Shown here: positions 41,316 to 53,468 of the stretch, in pieces
How the letters are laid out: each line of letters opens with the position of its first letter
Numbering within the stretch: position 1 is the first letter of the stretch
Assembly (NCBI RefSeq): GCF_009857475.1
Contig: NZ_WWCJ01000018.1
Location: 49,129-113,128, forward strand
Direction: 5' to 3'
From: Pseudoduganella guangdongensis
Lineage (GTDB): Bacteria > Pseudomonadota > Gammaproteobacteria > Burkholderiales > Burkholderiaceae_D
DNA: 64,000 nt
Notes under the pieces: generated by a model
The model's database searches: none
Seen by the model: only the letters and a program-made list of their open reading frames with translations
Told to the model about the DNA's origin: nothing
Position numbers and translations under genes: made by a program

Positions 41316-41573
41316 ATGAATCTCATTTACAACAGCGAGCAATACAGTGTTGTCGAATTTGGCGCGGACCGTAGCCTGGAAGCCCTGCGCTTCGGCGGTT
41401 ATGAGATCGTCGACAAAGGCGGCAAACGTGAAATCTTCATTGCCGGTGTCCTGGCACAGAGCTTCCGCCGCGACGTTAACGAATTGATTGCCAGTGAACC
41501 CACCATCGAGGAGATCGATGAATTCCTGGGCAATTACGAGGCTCTCATGAGCCAACCCGTCCTCCTGCATTAA
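41316..41573 (+). CDS. DUF3567 family protein
   Basis: This 85-residue protein matches DUF3567 over its whole length: MNLIYNSEQYSVVEFGAD at the start, GGYEIVDKGGKREIFIAG in the middle and EEIDEFLGNYEALMSQPVLLH at the end. The family is typical of Burkholderiales and its function is not known to me. GAAGGAAGCC lies ahead of the ATG. It appears monocistronic, with about 75 bp upstream and 110 bp downstream free of genes. Confidence 0.9.
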   Translation: MNLIYNSEQYSVVEFGADRSLEALRFGGYEIVDKGGKREIFIAGVLAQSFRRDVNELIASEPTIEEIDEFLGNYEALMSQPVLLH

Positions 41574-41683
41574 TCCCCGCCCAGCGCCGGGGCAGACGCT
41601 TGCCCCGATTTTCCAACTGATGCTAATATTTGCAAAATGCTAACTGAATAGGTCAGTTGGCGGCACTTTTGCGGGAGCATCGT

Positions 41684-42394
41684 TTGGATCTGAACGAAGA
41701 CACGGCGCGAACCGCCCCAGTGGTGTCCCTGGCCGGCCAGCCAAACTATCGCCGGCGATACTGGCCCCTGCTGTTGCTCGCTGTTTGCCTGGGCGCAAGC
41801 GCGCAAAACCAGGATTTGCCGGTCGCCAAGTTGGCGGACAAGGTGCACGTGTACATCATCCCCACCGACGGTATCGCGGAGCAGGGCGCAGGCCGTATGG
41901 CGCGCGGAGTGAGCGCGGAGACCGGCTTGACGGTCAGGTCCACCCTGTGGGCACCGTCCGGCAAGCTGGAACCATTCGCCGGTACCGACCAGTACGCGGC
42001 GGAAGACCTCATCGCCCTTAGCGCGCCGATCGCACGCACGCTGCACGATGCCTCGCCGAGCACCTATTACATCGTGCTGACCAACCGCGACATCAATTCC
42101 TCCGACCGCACCTTCCGCTACGCGATCGCGCACCACAACCCGGCGGCAAATACTTCGGTACTATCGATTGCGCGCCTGCTGCATAACCGGAATGGCACGG
42201 CGGCCACGCCGGAGGTGGCGGGCATGCGGATCGGAAAGATGCTGGTGCGGACTGTCGGCGAAATGCGGTTGGGCTGGAAGCGCACCGGCGAACCGCACGA
42301 CGTCATGTACGCGCCCATCATGTCAACCGACGATATCGACCGTATGGACCTGGCGCGTTCCGTCCAGGCGCGCAGGAAGGGGGGATTGCAATGA
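41684..42394 (+). CDS. Hypothetical protein, possible inactive metzincin-like fold
   Basis: No ATG starts this frame. GGGAG spaced six bases from TTG at 41684 makes that the best start (237 residues); TTG at 41657 is possible. A hydrophobic segment (YWPLLLLAVCLGASAQ) suggests export. Blocks such as HVYIIPTDGI, TYYIVLTNRDINSSDRTFRY and DVMYAPIMSTDDIDRM recall archaemetzincin-type peptidases in order and spacing. The zinc motif HExxH is absent: its place reads RTVGEMRLG. I treat the fold match as tentative. The stop overlaps the next gene (ATGA). Confidence 0.6.
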   Translation: MDLNEDTARTAPVVSLAGQPNYRRRYWPLLLLAVCLGASAQNQDLPVAKLADKVHVYIIPTDGIAEQGAGRMARGVSAETGLTVRSTLWAPSGKLEPFAGTDQYAAEDLIALSAPIARTLHDASPSTYYIVLTNRDINSSDRTFRYAIAHHNPAANTSVLSIARLLHNRNGTAATPEVAGMRIGKMLVRTVGEMRLGWKRTGEPHDVMYAPIMSTDDIDRMDLARSVQARRKGGLQ

Positions 42395-42777
42395 GCACCA
42401 CAGACGCCTTGCGCGAGCTGTACGCTGCGCTGAACCGCGGCGATATCGATACGGTGGTGAAGGACTTCGACCCGGCGATTGTCTGGATCGAGTTCCCCGA
42501 TGCGCCAGGCGGCGGCACCTATCGCGGCCGCGATGTTGTGCGCGCCCACTTTACGCAAGCGCGCAGCAAATGGGCGGAGGGCAGTTGCGAGCCGGAGCGC
42601 TTCGTCGTTGCCGGCGACAAGATCGTCGCCTTCCTGCAAATCCATGTGCGCCTGCAGGGCGAGACCGAGTGGCGCCAAGGCCGGCACGCCGCCGCCTACA
42701 CCTTCCGCAACGGCAAGGCCGTCGAGATGCGCATCATCGAAGACGAGCAGGAAGCGATGGACTGGGTGGGCGCCTGA
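42391..42777 (+). CDS. Nuclear transport factor 2 (SnoaL-like) family protein
   Basis: The product is a 128-residue single NTF2-like cone. It has the SnoaL pattern LRELYAALNRGDIDTVVKDF, then IVWIEFPDAPGGGTYRGRDVVRAHF and a C-terminal sheet with HAAAYTFRNGKAVEMRIIED. These proteins range from isomerases to ligand binders; no catalytic residues single out a reaction. It is coupled by ATGA to the gene upstream and by a TGATG junction to the VOC gene downstream. Confidence 0.85.
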   Translation: MSTTDALRELYAALNRGDIDTVVKDFDPAIVWIEFPDAPGGGTYRGRDVVRAHFTQARSKWAEGSCEPERFVVAGDKIVAFLQIHVRLQGETEWRQGRHAAAYTFRNGKAVEMRIIEDEQEAMDWVGA

Positions 42778-43166
42778 TGCCAGCCCTCGGATTCAGCCAC
42801 TACAACCTGCGTGCGCCGCGCGCGCTGCTGGATGAATTGCGCGATTTTTACTGCGACGTAGTCGGCTTGGCGCCCGGCCCCCGGCCGCCGTTCAACAGCT
42901 TCGGCTACTGGCTCTACGCGGGAGCGCACGCCGTGCTGCACCTGTCCGAAGCGCGGCCCGGCGAGGAGCGCGAAGCGCGCGCCAGCGGCACCTTCGACCA
43001 CGCCGCCTTCCGCTGCACCGGGCGCGCGGCCTATGAACGCGAACTGGCGCAGCGCGGCATCCCGTACCGCACAGCCCTGGTGCCGGAAACGCAGGTGCTG
43101 CAAGTGTTTTTTAAAGACCCGGCTGGGAATGGCGTTGAACTGAATTTCGAGGAACAGGATGACTGA
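42777..43166 (+). CDS. VOC family protein (glyoxalase/dioxygenase fold)
   Basis: This 129-residue protein has the paired beta-alpha-beta-beta-beta units of the VOC superfamily. It starts LGFSHYNLRAPRALLDELRD with FYCDVVGLAPGPRPPF, and the second half ends VFFKDPAGNGVELNF, the usual C-terminal metal-site strand with its Glu. The His-Glu metal ligands are plausible (SHYN, HLSEA, FDHAAF, ELNF). The substrate is unknown. It starts in the stop of the NTF2-like gene (TGATG). Confidence 0.87.
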   Translation: MPALGFSHYNLRAPRALLDELRDFYCDVVGLAPGPRPPFNSFGYWLYAGAHAVLHLSEARPGEEREARASGTFDHAAFRCTGRAAYERELAQRGIPYRTALVPETQVLQVFFKDPAGNGVELNFEEQDD

Positions 43167-43308
43167 ATCGCTTATCTCTCCCATGGCCGCGCATGGTGCC
43201 CTGGCGGCCTGCTTGAACGCGCTGTTGACGGTTGCCGGCGCTCCGGCGATCCGGGGCGTGGGCCGCAAGCCGGTGCTGGGCATGTGGTTCAGCCGCATTG
43301 GGCGCTAA
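43159..43308 (+). CDS. Possible 49-residue small protein
   Basis: An ATG at 43159 overlaps the last codons of the VOC gene and has GAGGAACAGG just before it. The frame encodes 49 residues (start MTESLISPMAAHGALAACLN, end GMWFSRIGR) with a hydrophobic centre. It ends eight bases before a GTG that could start the downstream membrane protein, which would allow translational coupling. No family is recognised. Alternatively it is a chance frame in the VOC-membrane protein spacer. Confidence 0.4.
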   Translation: MTESLISPMAAHGALAACLNALLTVAGAPAIRGVGRKPVLGMWFSRIGR

Positions 43309-43676
43309 CGCCGGTGCTGACCGTCGCCGTCATACTGTTGTTCCTTACCGGCCTCGCCCACTCCTACCTGGGTGAGCGCTATATTCTCATGCGCCTTTTC
43401 CGGCGCGAGAACTTGCCGAAGATGTTCGGCAGTACCGACTTCACCACCGGCACCTTGCGTTTCGTCTGGCACCTTCTCACGGTTGTCTGGTGGGGGATTG
43501 CGATCCTCATCCTGCTCGCGATGGACGAGCCGCTGCAGACGCGCGTGGTGCTGCAGGTATTCAGCGCCGTGGCGCTGGTCTCTGGCTTGTTTCCGCTGTA
43601 CTTCACGCGCGGGCGGCATTTGTCGTGGGTGGTGTTTTTCGCGGTCGCCGCGCTTCTTTGGTTGGCCGCAACCTGA
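43284..43676 (+). CDS. Small hypothetical integral membrane protein
   Basis: The product has 130 residues with four hydrophobic helices (VLTVAVILLFLTGLAH, LLTVVWWGIAILILLAMD, VVLQVFSAVALVSGLFPLYF and WVVFFAVAALLWLAA). A conserved-looking loop carries YLGERYILMRLFRRENLPKM. No function is recognised. Start codons are GTG at 43284 or GTG at 43314; neither has a good ribosome-binding site, so coupling to the upstream small frame is possible. It ends 12 bp before the amidotransferase gene. Confidence 0.72.
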   Translation: MVQPHWALTPVLTVAVILLFLTGLAHSYLGERYILMRLFRRENLPKMFGSTDFTTGTLRFVWHLLTVVWWGIAILILLAMDEPLQTRVVLQVFSAVALVSGLFPLYFTRGRHLSWVVFFAVAALLWLAAT

Positions 43677-43688
43677 TAAAGTTGCGGG

Positions 43689-44474
43689 ATGTGCCAATTA
43701 CTCGCAATGAACTGCAATGTCCCGACTGACATTGTGTTCAGCTTCACCGGTTTTGCCCTGCGCGGCGGTCAGACCGATACCCACCATGACGGCTGGGGCA
43801 TCGCCTTTTTCGAAGGCGCCGGCGTGCGTCATTTCGTCGATCACCAGGCGGCGATCCATTCGCCCATCGCGGAGCTGATCAAGAACTATCCGATCAAGTC
43901 GAAGAACGTGATCGCCCACATCCGCAAGGCCACGCAGGGCGAGGTCATGCTGGAGAACTGCCACCCCTTCGTGCGCGAGCTGTGGGGCCGCTACTGGGTA
44001 TTCGCCCACAACGGCGACCTGAAGGAATTCGCGCCGGTGCTGCACGGGCCGTTCCGCCCGGTCGGCACCACCGACAGCGAGCAGGCCTTCTGCCTGATCC
44101 TGCAGGAATTGAGCGAACGCTTTGGCGACACCTGCCCGCCGCTGCCGATGCTGCGCGCCCAAGTCGAGAAAACGGTACGCAATATCGCCGCCCATGGCAC
44201 CTTCAACATGATGCTGTCCGACGGCCGTGCCATGTTCGCGCATTGCTCGACCCATTTGCATTACATTGTGCGCCAGCATCCTTTCGATAAGGCGAATCTA
44301 TCGGATGAGGATGTCAGCGTCGACTTTTCCCAAGTGACCACGCCCAACGACCGGGTGGCCGTGATCGTGACCCAGCCACTGACTACTAATGAGCAATGGA
44401 CTGCCTTCGCGCCAGGCGAGATAAAATGCTTTGTGGACGGCCTGCCGCAGAAAAGGGACTTCGAGCAGATTTAG
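43689..44474 (+). CDS. Class II glutamine amidotransferase (YafJ-like)
   Basis: This 261-residue Ntn-type amidotransferase domain starts Met-Cys, where Cys2 becomes the N-terminal nucleophile (MCQLLAMNCNVP). The glutaminase blocks are HHDGWGIAFFEGAGVRHFVD, VIAHIRKATQGEVMLENCHP and YWVFAHNGDLKEF, followed by VGTTDSEQAFCLIL. It is a stand-alone domain like E. coli YafJ/EgtC, without a synthetase partner here. It may hydrolyse gamma-glutamyl compounds; that is inferred from family relatives. Confidence 0.9.
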   Translation: MCQLLAMNCNVPTDIVFSFTGFALRGGQTDTHHDGWGIAFFEGAGVRHFVDHQAAIHSPIAELIKNYPIKSKNVIAHIRKATQGEVMLENCHPFVRELWGRYWVFAHNGDLKEFAPVLHGPFRPVGTTDSEQAFCLILQELSERFGDTCPPLPMLRAQVEKTVRNIAAHGTFNMMLSDGRAMFAHCSTHLHYIVRQHPFDKANLSDEDVSVDFSQVTTPNDRVAVIVTQPLTTNEQWTAFAPGEIKCFVDGLPQKRDFEQI

Positions 44475-44529
44475 ACAGACAGGGGGCAGATTTGATGCCA
44501 AAATGATAGGACACGTCAGGAATTTCCCT

Positions 44530-45813
44530 ATGATCGACCTTTCCAGCAACAATGCGGCCTCCCAGAGCCTGAAAGTTCGCGAATTCTATCTGGGCCGGCA
44601 GCCCATCCTGGACCGGAACCAGGCCTTGTTCGGCTACGAGTTGCTTTTTCGCAACGCCCCGGTCGGGCCTGCCAACATCGATACCTCCCAGCTTTCCGCC
44701 ACCGCCGCTGTGGTCGCGCACGCCGCCCAACTGGGCATGGAGCGCACCATTGGCGACGCGATCGGCTTTGTCAACGTCGATGCCGACGCCATCCTGAGCG
44801 ATATCTTCGGCTTCCTGCCGCGTGAAAAACTGGTGCTGGAAGTGAGCGGCGCGGCCGACCTGGCGCCGGCGGTCATGGCGCGCATGTCGGAACTGGTGAG
44901 CCACGGATTCCGTTTCTCGCTGGACGAGATCAATGCCGAATCGGCCCAACTGCCAACCCTGCTGCCGATGGTGGAGTACATCAAGCTGTCCATGCGCGAT
45001 ATGCCGCTGGATGCGCTGGTCAGGCTGGCGCCGCGCCTCAAGCAGGACGGCAAGAAGCTGGTGGCCTGCAAGGTCGAGAACCGCGACGAATTCAAGACCT
45101 GCCTGGACCTGGGCTGCGACTACTTCCAGGGCTATTACTTCGCCAAGCCGGTCATCATGAGCGGCAAAAAGCTGTCGCCGTCGCAAATGGCGGTAATGGA
45201 GCTGATGACGCTGGTCACCTCGGAAGCGGACAACGCCGAAATCGAGCGCGCCATCAAGAAGGATGTGTCGCTGGCGCTGAACCTGCTGCGCCTGGTGAAC
45301 ACGCCCGCCGTCGGCGCGCGCCAGCGCATCGATTCGCTGAGCCAGGCCGTGCATATCCTGGGCCGCCGCCAGTTGCAGCGCTGGCTGCAGATCATACTGT
45401 ACGCGGAGCCGGGCAAGCGCGGCCACTCGATGACGCCTTTGCTGATGCTGGCCACCACGCGCGGCCGCCTGCTGGAACTGCTGGCGACCAAGCTGCGCCC
45501 GGCGCACCGCCACGTGGCCGATATCGCGTTCACGGTCGGCATCATGTCGCTGATGGATACGCTGTTCGGCATTCCGATGAAGGAGATCCTGGCGCAGATC
45601 CCGATGGGCGACGAAGTCGGCGAAGCGCTGCTGTTCCGTGGCGGCTTCTTCGGCGACTTGCTCAAGCTGGCCGAATGCATCGAACGGCTGGAGGATATGG
45701 ATACCCGCATCCTGCCGGCGCTGGCCGAACTGGCCATCTCCACCGAGGAGCTGGTGGAGCTGGAGATGTCGGCATTCGAATGGAGCGACAACGTAGTGCG
45801 ATACGCCCTGTGA
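44530..45813 (+). CDS. EAL-HDOD domain signalling protein (YuxH family)
   Basis: The product has 427 residues. An N-terminal EAL-like domain (about 20-215) carries REFYLGRQPILDRNQALFGY and ELLFRN instead of E-A-L. The catalytic positions are degenerate (FVNVDADAIL, FSLDEINAE), so c-di-GMP hydrolysis is unlikely. The C-terminal HDOD domain (about 220-420) includes KLSPSQMAVMELMTLVTSEA and AVHILGRRQLQRWLQIILYA. The start is the ATG at 44530 with AGGAA seven bases upstream; an ATG at 44503 is possible. A strong terminator follows. Confidence 0.88.
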   Translation: MIDLSSNNAASQSLKVREFYLGRQPILDRNQALFGYELLFRNAPVGPANIDTSQLSATAAVVAHAAQLGMERTIGDAIGFVNVDADAILSDIFGFLPREKLVLEVSGAADLAPAVMARMSELVSHGFRFSLDEINAESAQLPTLLPMVEYIKLSMRDMPLDALVRLAPRLKQDGKKLVACKVENRDEFKTCLDLGCDYFQGYYFAKPVIMSGKKLSPSQMAVMELMTLVTSEADNAEIERAIKKDVSLALNLLRLVNTPAVGARQRIDSLSQAVHILGRRQLQRWLQIILYAEPGKRGHSMTPLLMLATTRGRLLELLATKLRPAHRHVADIAFTVGIMSLMDTLFGIPMKEILAQIPMGDEVGEALLFRGGFFGDLLKLAECIERLEDMDTRILPALAELAISTEELVELEMSAFEWSDNVVRYAL

Positions 45814-45831
45814 CGGCGTAGGCACCGACAG

Positions 45832-45861
45832 CGGCGCCGCATTCGCGGCGCCGTTTTTTTT
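45832..45861 (+). terminator. Rho-independent terminator after the HDOD gene
   Basis: A perfect 9-bp GC-only stem (CGGCGCCGC / GCGGCGCCG) with an ATTC loop is followed by eight T residues. It separates the HDOD gene from the ABC transporter; the GGGGAGG of the next gene begins right after the T tract. Confidence 0.92.
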
Positions 45862-45874
45862 GGGGAGGCCGATT

Positions 45875-46810
45875 GTGTTAAGTGTGAGTGGGCTGGTCAA
45901 GTCATTCGGGGAGCGGCGCGCGGTGGATGGCGTGTCGTTCCAGGTGCGGCGCGGACAGACGGTGGGTTTGCTGGGACCGAACGGCGCCGGCAAGTCGACC
46001 ACGGTCAGCATGATCTGCGGCCTAATCAAGGCCGATAGCGGCAGCGTCACCCTTGATGGCGAGGCGGTCGGGCAGGGCGCCAGCGCGGCCAAGGCGAAAC
46101 TGGGCCTGGTGCCGCAGGACCTGGCGCTGTACGAAGATTTGCCGGCCATCGAGAACCTCAAGCTGTTCGGCGCGCTGTATGGCCTGAAAGGGGCGGCGCT
46201 GGCGCGCCGCGCGGAGGAGGTGCTGGCGCTGGTCGGATTGTCGGACCGGGCGAAAGACAAACCGTCCACCTTCTCCGGCGGCATGAAGCGCCGCCTGAAT
46301 ATCGGCGCGGCGCTGCTGCACGACCCGCAGCTCCTGATCCTGGACGAGCCGACCGTGGGCGTGGACCCGCAAAGCCGCAACGCCATCTTCGATACGCTGG
46401 AGGCGCTGAAGGCGCAGGGCCGCTCGCTGATCTACACCAGCCATTACATGGAGGAAGTGGAGCGCCTGGCCGATCATATCGTCATCATCGACCACGGCAA
46501 GGTGCTGGCCGACGCGGCGCCGGCGGAGCTGCAGCGCCGCTTGCCGGCGCAAGCGGCGCTGCAGGTGGAGCTGGCGGCATCCAGCGCGGCGGTTGAAGCG
46601 CTGGTGGCGCAGCTGGCCGCGCAGCCTGGTGTGGCGGGCGTGCGCCATAGCGGTGTGCTGTTCGACATCAGCCTGCACGACGCCGCGCACGCCGCGCGCG
46701 TGCTGCGCTGGCTGGACGAGCAGGGCCACACGTTGGCCCATTTCTCCACCGCCCGCACCAAGCTGGAAGACATCTTCCTCACCCTGACCGGCCGCACCCT
46801 GCGCGATTAA
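45875..46810 (+). CDS. ABC transporter ATP-binding protein (ABC-2 exporter type)
   Basis: This 311-residue ATPase has Walker A GLLGPNGAGKSTTVSMICG, signature TFSGGMKRRLNIGAALLHDP and Walker B LLILDEPTVGVDP. The H-loop is in YTSHYMEEVERL. A C-terminal domain of about 90 residues ends HFSTARTKLEDIFLTLTGR, typical of drug/lipid exporters of the DrrA/YhhJ type. GTG at 45875, six bases after GGGGAGG, is the likely start. The permease gene follows after 9 bp. The cargo is not predictable. Confidence 0.92.
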   Translation: MLSVSGLVKSFGERRAVDGVSFQVRRGQTVGLLGPNGAGKSTTVSMICGLIKADSGSVTLDGEAVGQGASAAKAKLGLVPQDLALYEDLPAIENLKLFGALYGLKGAALARRAEEVLALVGLSDRAKDKPSTFSGGMKRRLNIGAALLHDPQLLILDEPTVGVDPQSRNAIFDTLEALKAQGRSLIYTSHYMEEVERLADHIVIIDHGKVLADAAPAELQRRLPAQAALQVELAASSAAVEALVAQLAAQPGVAGVRHSGVLFDISLHDAAHAARVLRWLDEQGHTLAHFSTARTKLEDIFLTLTGRTLRD

Positions 46811-46819
46811 GGAATTCCG

Positions 46820-48103
46820 ATGACAGCAATTTTCGCTATGGTCCGCAAGGACCTGATCCTGTACCTGAACGATAAGCGCGCCCTGATGCTTAACCTGCTG
46901 ATGCCGATCGTGCTGGCGGCCTTCTTCGGCTCCCTGTTCGGCGGCGCCGGCGGCGGCAATAACAGCAAGCTGGAGATCGGTCTGGTGCAGCAGGACAGCA
47001 GCGTCATCGGCCGCAAGATCGGCGATGCGCTGAAGGCTGATTCGACGCTGCAGGTTACGGAGTTGAGCCAGCAGGAGGCGCAGGACAAGGTGCGCGCGGG
47101 TAAATTGATGGTGGCGGTGGTGATTCCGGCCGGCTTTGGCGACGCGGCAGGCCAATCGCTGTTCCAGCCGGGCAGCAAGCCACAACTGCCGCTGTATTAC
47201 GATCCTTCGCAGACGACGGTACTGGCGATGGTGAAGGGCTTGCTGACGCAGCATGTGATGCAGGGCGTGACGGGCGAGGTGATGGGCGGCGCGTCCGGCA
47301 GCAAGTTCACCGACGCGAGCCTGAAGCAGCTGGAGGAGGTGCCCGCCAGCGATGATAAGGAGGCGCTGCTAGGCCTCTTGGGCGGTTTGAAGAAGTACCA
47401 GGAGCATGAGGCGTCCAAGGTGGAGAGCCAGCGCACCGTGGCTTCCGGCGGCGGCTTGACCGTGCCTTTCACCACCAGGGAAGAGGCGCTCAGTTCGGGG
47501 CCGAAGTACAACGCTTATGCGCATGCGTTTGCCGGCATGGGGGTGCAATTCATCCTGTTCATGGGGATTGATGTGGGCATCAGCATCCTGCTGGCGCGCC
47601 GCATGGGGATCTGGAACCGCCTGCTGGCGGCGCCGATTACGATGACGCAGGTGCTGCTGTCGCGCGCTTTGTCGGGGGCGTTGATTGCTGCTGCGCTGAT
47701 GGTGGCGATTTTCGCGTGCGCGATGCTGATCTTTAAGGTGGAGATCACCAATGTCGCCGGCTTTGCGCTGGTGGTGGTGGCGTTTGCGCTGATGACGGCG
47801 TCGTTCGGGCTGCTGATTGCTGCCTTTGGTAAAACGCCGGAGGCGGCGCGTGGGTTGGCGACGTTTGCGACGCTGATCCTGGTGATGCTGGGCGGGGCAT
47901 GGGTGCCGACGTTCGTGTTCCCGGGGTGGATGCAGCAATTGACGCTCGTGGTGCCGACGCGCTGGGCAGTCGACGGGCTGGATGCCATGACCTGGCGCGG
48001 CTTGGGGATGGATGTAGCGCTGCAGACGGCCGGAGTGCAGCTGGCGTTTGCGGTGGTGTTTGGGGCGTTGGCGATCTGGCGCTTCCGCGCCCAAACCCGG
48101 TAA
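46820..48103 (+). CDS. ABC-2 type transporter permease
   Basis: This 427-residue permease has an N-terminal helix (ALMLNLLMPIVLAAFFGSLF), a large periplasmic domain (about 45-230) and five or six C-terminal helices ending AVVFGALAIWRF. That is the ABC2_membrane_3 plan of YhhJ/LinK-like exporters. AAGGAATTCCG precedes the ATG. Together with the ATPase it forms an exporter; no membrane-fusion partner is adjacent. The last three residues and the stop (CAA ACC CGG TAA) lie inside family-A repeat DNA. Confidence 0.9.
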   Translation: MTAIFAMVRKDLILYLNDKRALMLNLLMPIVLAAFFGSLFGGAGGGNNSKLEIGLVQQDSSVIGRKIGDALKADSTLQVTELSQQEAQDKVRAGKLMVAVVIPAGFGDAAGQSLFQPGSKPQLPLYYDPSQTTVLAMVKGLLTQHVMQGVTGEVMGGASGSKFTDASLKQLEEVPASDDKEALLGLLGGLKKYQEHEASKVESQRTVASGGGLTVPFTTREEALSSGPKYNAYAHAFAGMGVQFILFMGIDVGISILLARRMGIWNRLLAAPITMTQVLLSRALSGALIAAALMVAIFACAMLIFKVEITNVAGFALVVVAFALMTASFGLLIAAFGKTPEAARGLATFATLILVMLGGAWVPTFVFPGWMQQLTLVVPTRWAVDGLDAMTWRGLGMDVALQTAGVQLAFAVVFGALAIWRFRAQTR

Positions 48104-48157
48104 GGCAGGGTCAGACCCAAGGGTCAGACCCTCGGGTCTGACCCAGGTTTACCGGGT

Positions 48158-48160
<3 letters not shown>
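48093..48160. repeat. Intergenic palindromic repeat, family A, copy 4
   Basis: This 68-bp copy is the most regular one. Edges are AAACCCGGTAAGGCAGGG and AGGTTTACCGGGTTTA; inside are two GGGTCAGACCC cores and one GGGTCTGACCC. It fills the whole gap between the convergent permease and metH genes and supplies both stop codons (TAA at 48101-48103, and TTA at 48158-48160 on the minus strand). It may work as a bidirectional terminator. Confidence 0.9.
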
Positions 48161-51925
<3,765 letters not shown>

Positions 51926-51959
51926 TTTGAAATCAAGGGTTTGGCAACGTGGACCTGAA

Positions 51960-51965
51960 ATTATA
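51960..51965 (-). promoter_or_regulatory. -10 box probably serving metH
   Basis: A consensus TATAAT is read on the minus strand 34 bp upstream of the metH ATG. The region about 17 bp further up (GC-rich) has no good TTGACA match, so an activator or weak basal expression is possible. This is a tentative call. Confidence 0.4.
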
Positions 51966-52188
51966 CGGCAAAGCAGCATTTTCCCCCGCCAAGCCCCCCC
52001 ACCCGCCGATACAAATTCGGCATTTGCTTATGCGAAATGTCCACCTTGGGGCGGTGCGGCGGCCGGCAGGACGAAAAGGGGACATTTGTGCGGATTTTGC
52101 ACAAATCATGTGTTGCCAGGCGGCTACCAAAAGGGCGGCGGGCTGCCTAAGATGGCTCCATCAACCAACCACTTGAAGGAGATCCAAA

Positions 52189-52590
52189 ATGCCCATCCTG
52201 AACATCACCGTCAGCGCTACCCCCGATAAAGTGCCCGCCAAGCAGGTCAGCGACATCCTGATGAAGCACACGGGCGCGATCCTGCATAAGGCGCCGGCGC
52301 TGACCGCCATCGCGGTGCATTACACCCCGCGCGAGCAGTGGTTCGTGGGCGGGGAGTCGCTGGTGGCGCTGGGTAAGGCGAGCTTCTTCTTCGACATCAA
52401 GATCACGGATGAAACCAATACGGCCAACGAGAAGGCGGCTTATATCGCGGCGGTCTATCAGGACTTGCAGCAGCTTCTGGGCGAGCTGCATGAGGTGAGC
52501 TATATCCACATCGACGACGCGCGTCCGGCGGCCTGGGGCTGGGGCGGGCTGACGCAGCAGTTCCGCGCGGTTCAGAAGATGTTGATGTAA
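52189..52590 (+). CDS. Tautomerase family protein
   Basis: This 133-residue protein starts MPILNITVSATPDKVPAKQV. The Pro directly after Met is the catalytic N-terminal proline of the tautomerase superfamily once Met is removed. The length and two related halves (strand PILNITVS and strand EVSYIHIDDARPAAWGWGG) suggest a fused double beta-alpha-beta unit, as in MIF-like members. The substrate is unknown. AAGGAGATCC precedes the ATG. Its end overlaps the convergent LysR gene by 19 bp. Confidence 0.83.
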   Translation: MPILNITVSATPDKVPAKQVSDILMKHTGAILHKAPALTAIAVHYTPREQWFVGGESLVALGKASFFFDIKITDETNTANEKAAYIAAVYQDLQQLLGELHEVSYIHIDDARPAAWGWGGLTQQFRAVQKMLM

Positions 52591-53468
52591 ACGCTGGCGG
52601 CGTAGTCGACAAAGGCGCGCACCTTGGGCGACAAATGGCGGTTCTGCGGGTAGAGGGCGTACAGCACGCGCGGTTTGGGGCTGTAGCCGGGCAGGACCGG
52701 CACCAGGCTGCCGCGCGCCAGCTCTTCGCGCAGGATGAAGGCGGCGGCGTTGGCGATGCCGACGCCGGCCAGCGCGGCGGCGCGCAGGGCGATATTGGTG
52801 TTGGCTTGCAGGGTGCCGCGCACGGTCACCGTCTGCTCGGCGCCATCGGGGCCGGCCAGGGTCCATTCGTTGGGACGGGCGGCGGCGGTGTAGACCAGGC
52901 AGTTGTGCTGCACCAGGTCGGATGGGGTGGCGGGGGCGTCGTGCCGGCGCAGGTATTCCGGGCTGGCGGCCAGCACCACCTTGCTGCTGGCCAGGCGCCG
53001 TGCCACCAGGGTGGAATCGGGCAGCTCGCGCGCCAGGCGCAGGGCGACGTCGAAGCCGTCTTCGATCAGGTCCACCATGCGGTCGTTGCACACCAGGTCC
53101 ACCTGCAGGCCGGGGTAGCGGGCCATGAAACCGGGCAGCCATTGCGCCACTTCGATGGTGCCGAAGGCCATGGGGGCGTTGATGCGCAGGGTGCCGGTGG
53201 GTTCGGCCTGGTGGCGGCCGATATTGCGGTCGGCGTCGTCCAGCGTGTCGAGCACCTGGCGCGCGGCTTCGTAGTAGTCGCGGCCGGCGTCGGTCAACGC
53301 CAAGCGACGCGTGGTGCGGTTCAGGAGCTGGACGCCAAGGTGCTCTTCGAGCTGGCGCACCTGGCGTGAAACGATGGTGTGGGAGATGCCGAGGGCGTCG
53401 GCGGCAGCGGTGAAGCTGCCCAGTTCGACCACGCGGCGGAGCGCGCGCAGCGCCGCGAGTTGGTCCAT
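52572..53468 (-). CDS. LysR family transcriptional regulator
   Basis: The product has 298 residues. The N-terminal winged helix-turn-helix is LGSFTAAADALGISHTIVSR with QVRQLEEHLGVQLLNRTTRR; the C-terminal effector domain is of the periplasmic-binding type. It begins immediately after the fmt stop codon (no gap), so it may be expressed from the def-fmt transcript. Its target may be the convergent tautomerase gene or a distant locus; LysR proteins usually regulate a divergent neighbour, and none exists here. Confidence 0.92.
   Translation of the reverse strand: MDQLAALRALRRVVELGSFTAAADALGISHTIVSRQVRQLEEHLGVQLLNRTTRRLALTDAGRDYYEAARQVLDTLDDADRNIGRHQAEPTGTLRINAPMAFGTIEVAQWLPGFMARYPGLQVDLVCNDRMVDLIEDGFDVALRLARELPDSTLVARRLASSKVVLAASPEYLRRHDAPATPSDLVQHNCLVYTAAARPNEWTLAGPDGAEQTVTVRGTLQANTNIALRAAALAGVGIANAAAFILREELARGSLVPVLPGYSPKPRVLYALYPQNRHLSPKVRAFVDYAASVYINIF

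Noticed and set aside
51926..52188. Cobalamin or SAM riboswitch upstream of metH
   Set aside because: The leader between the TATAAT box and the start codon is only about 34 bases, too short for these aptamers, and no conserved motif is seen.
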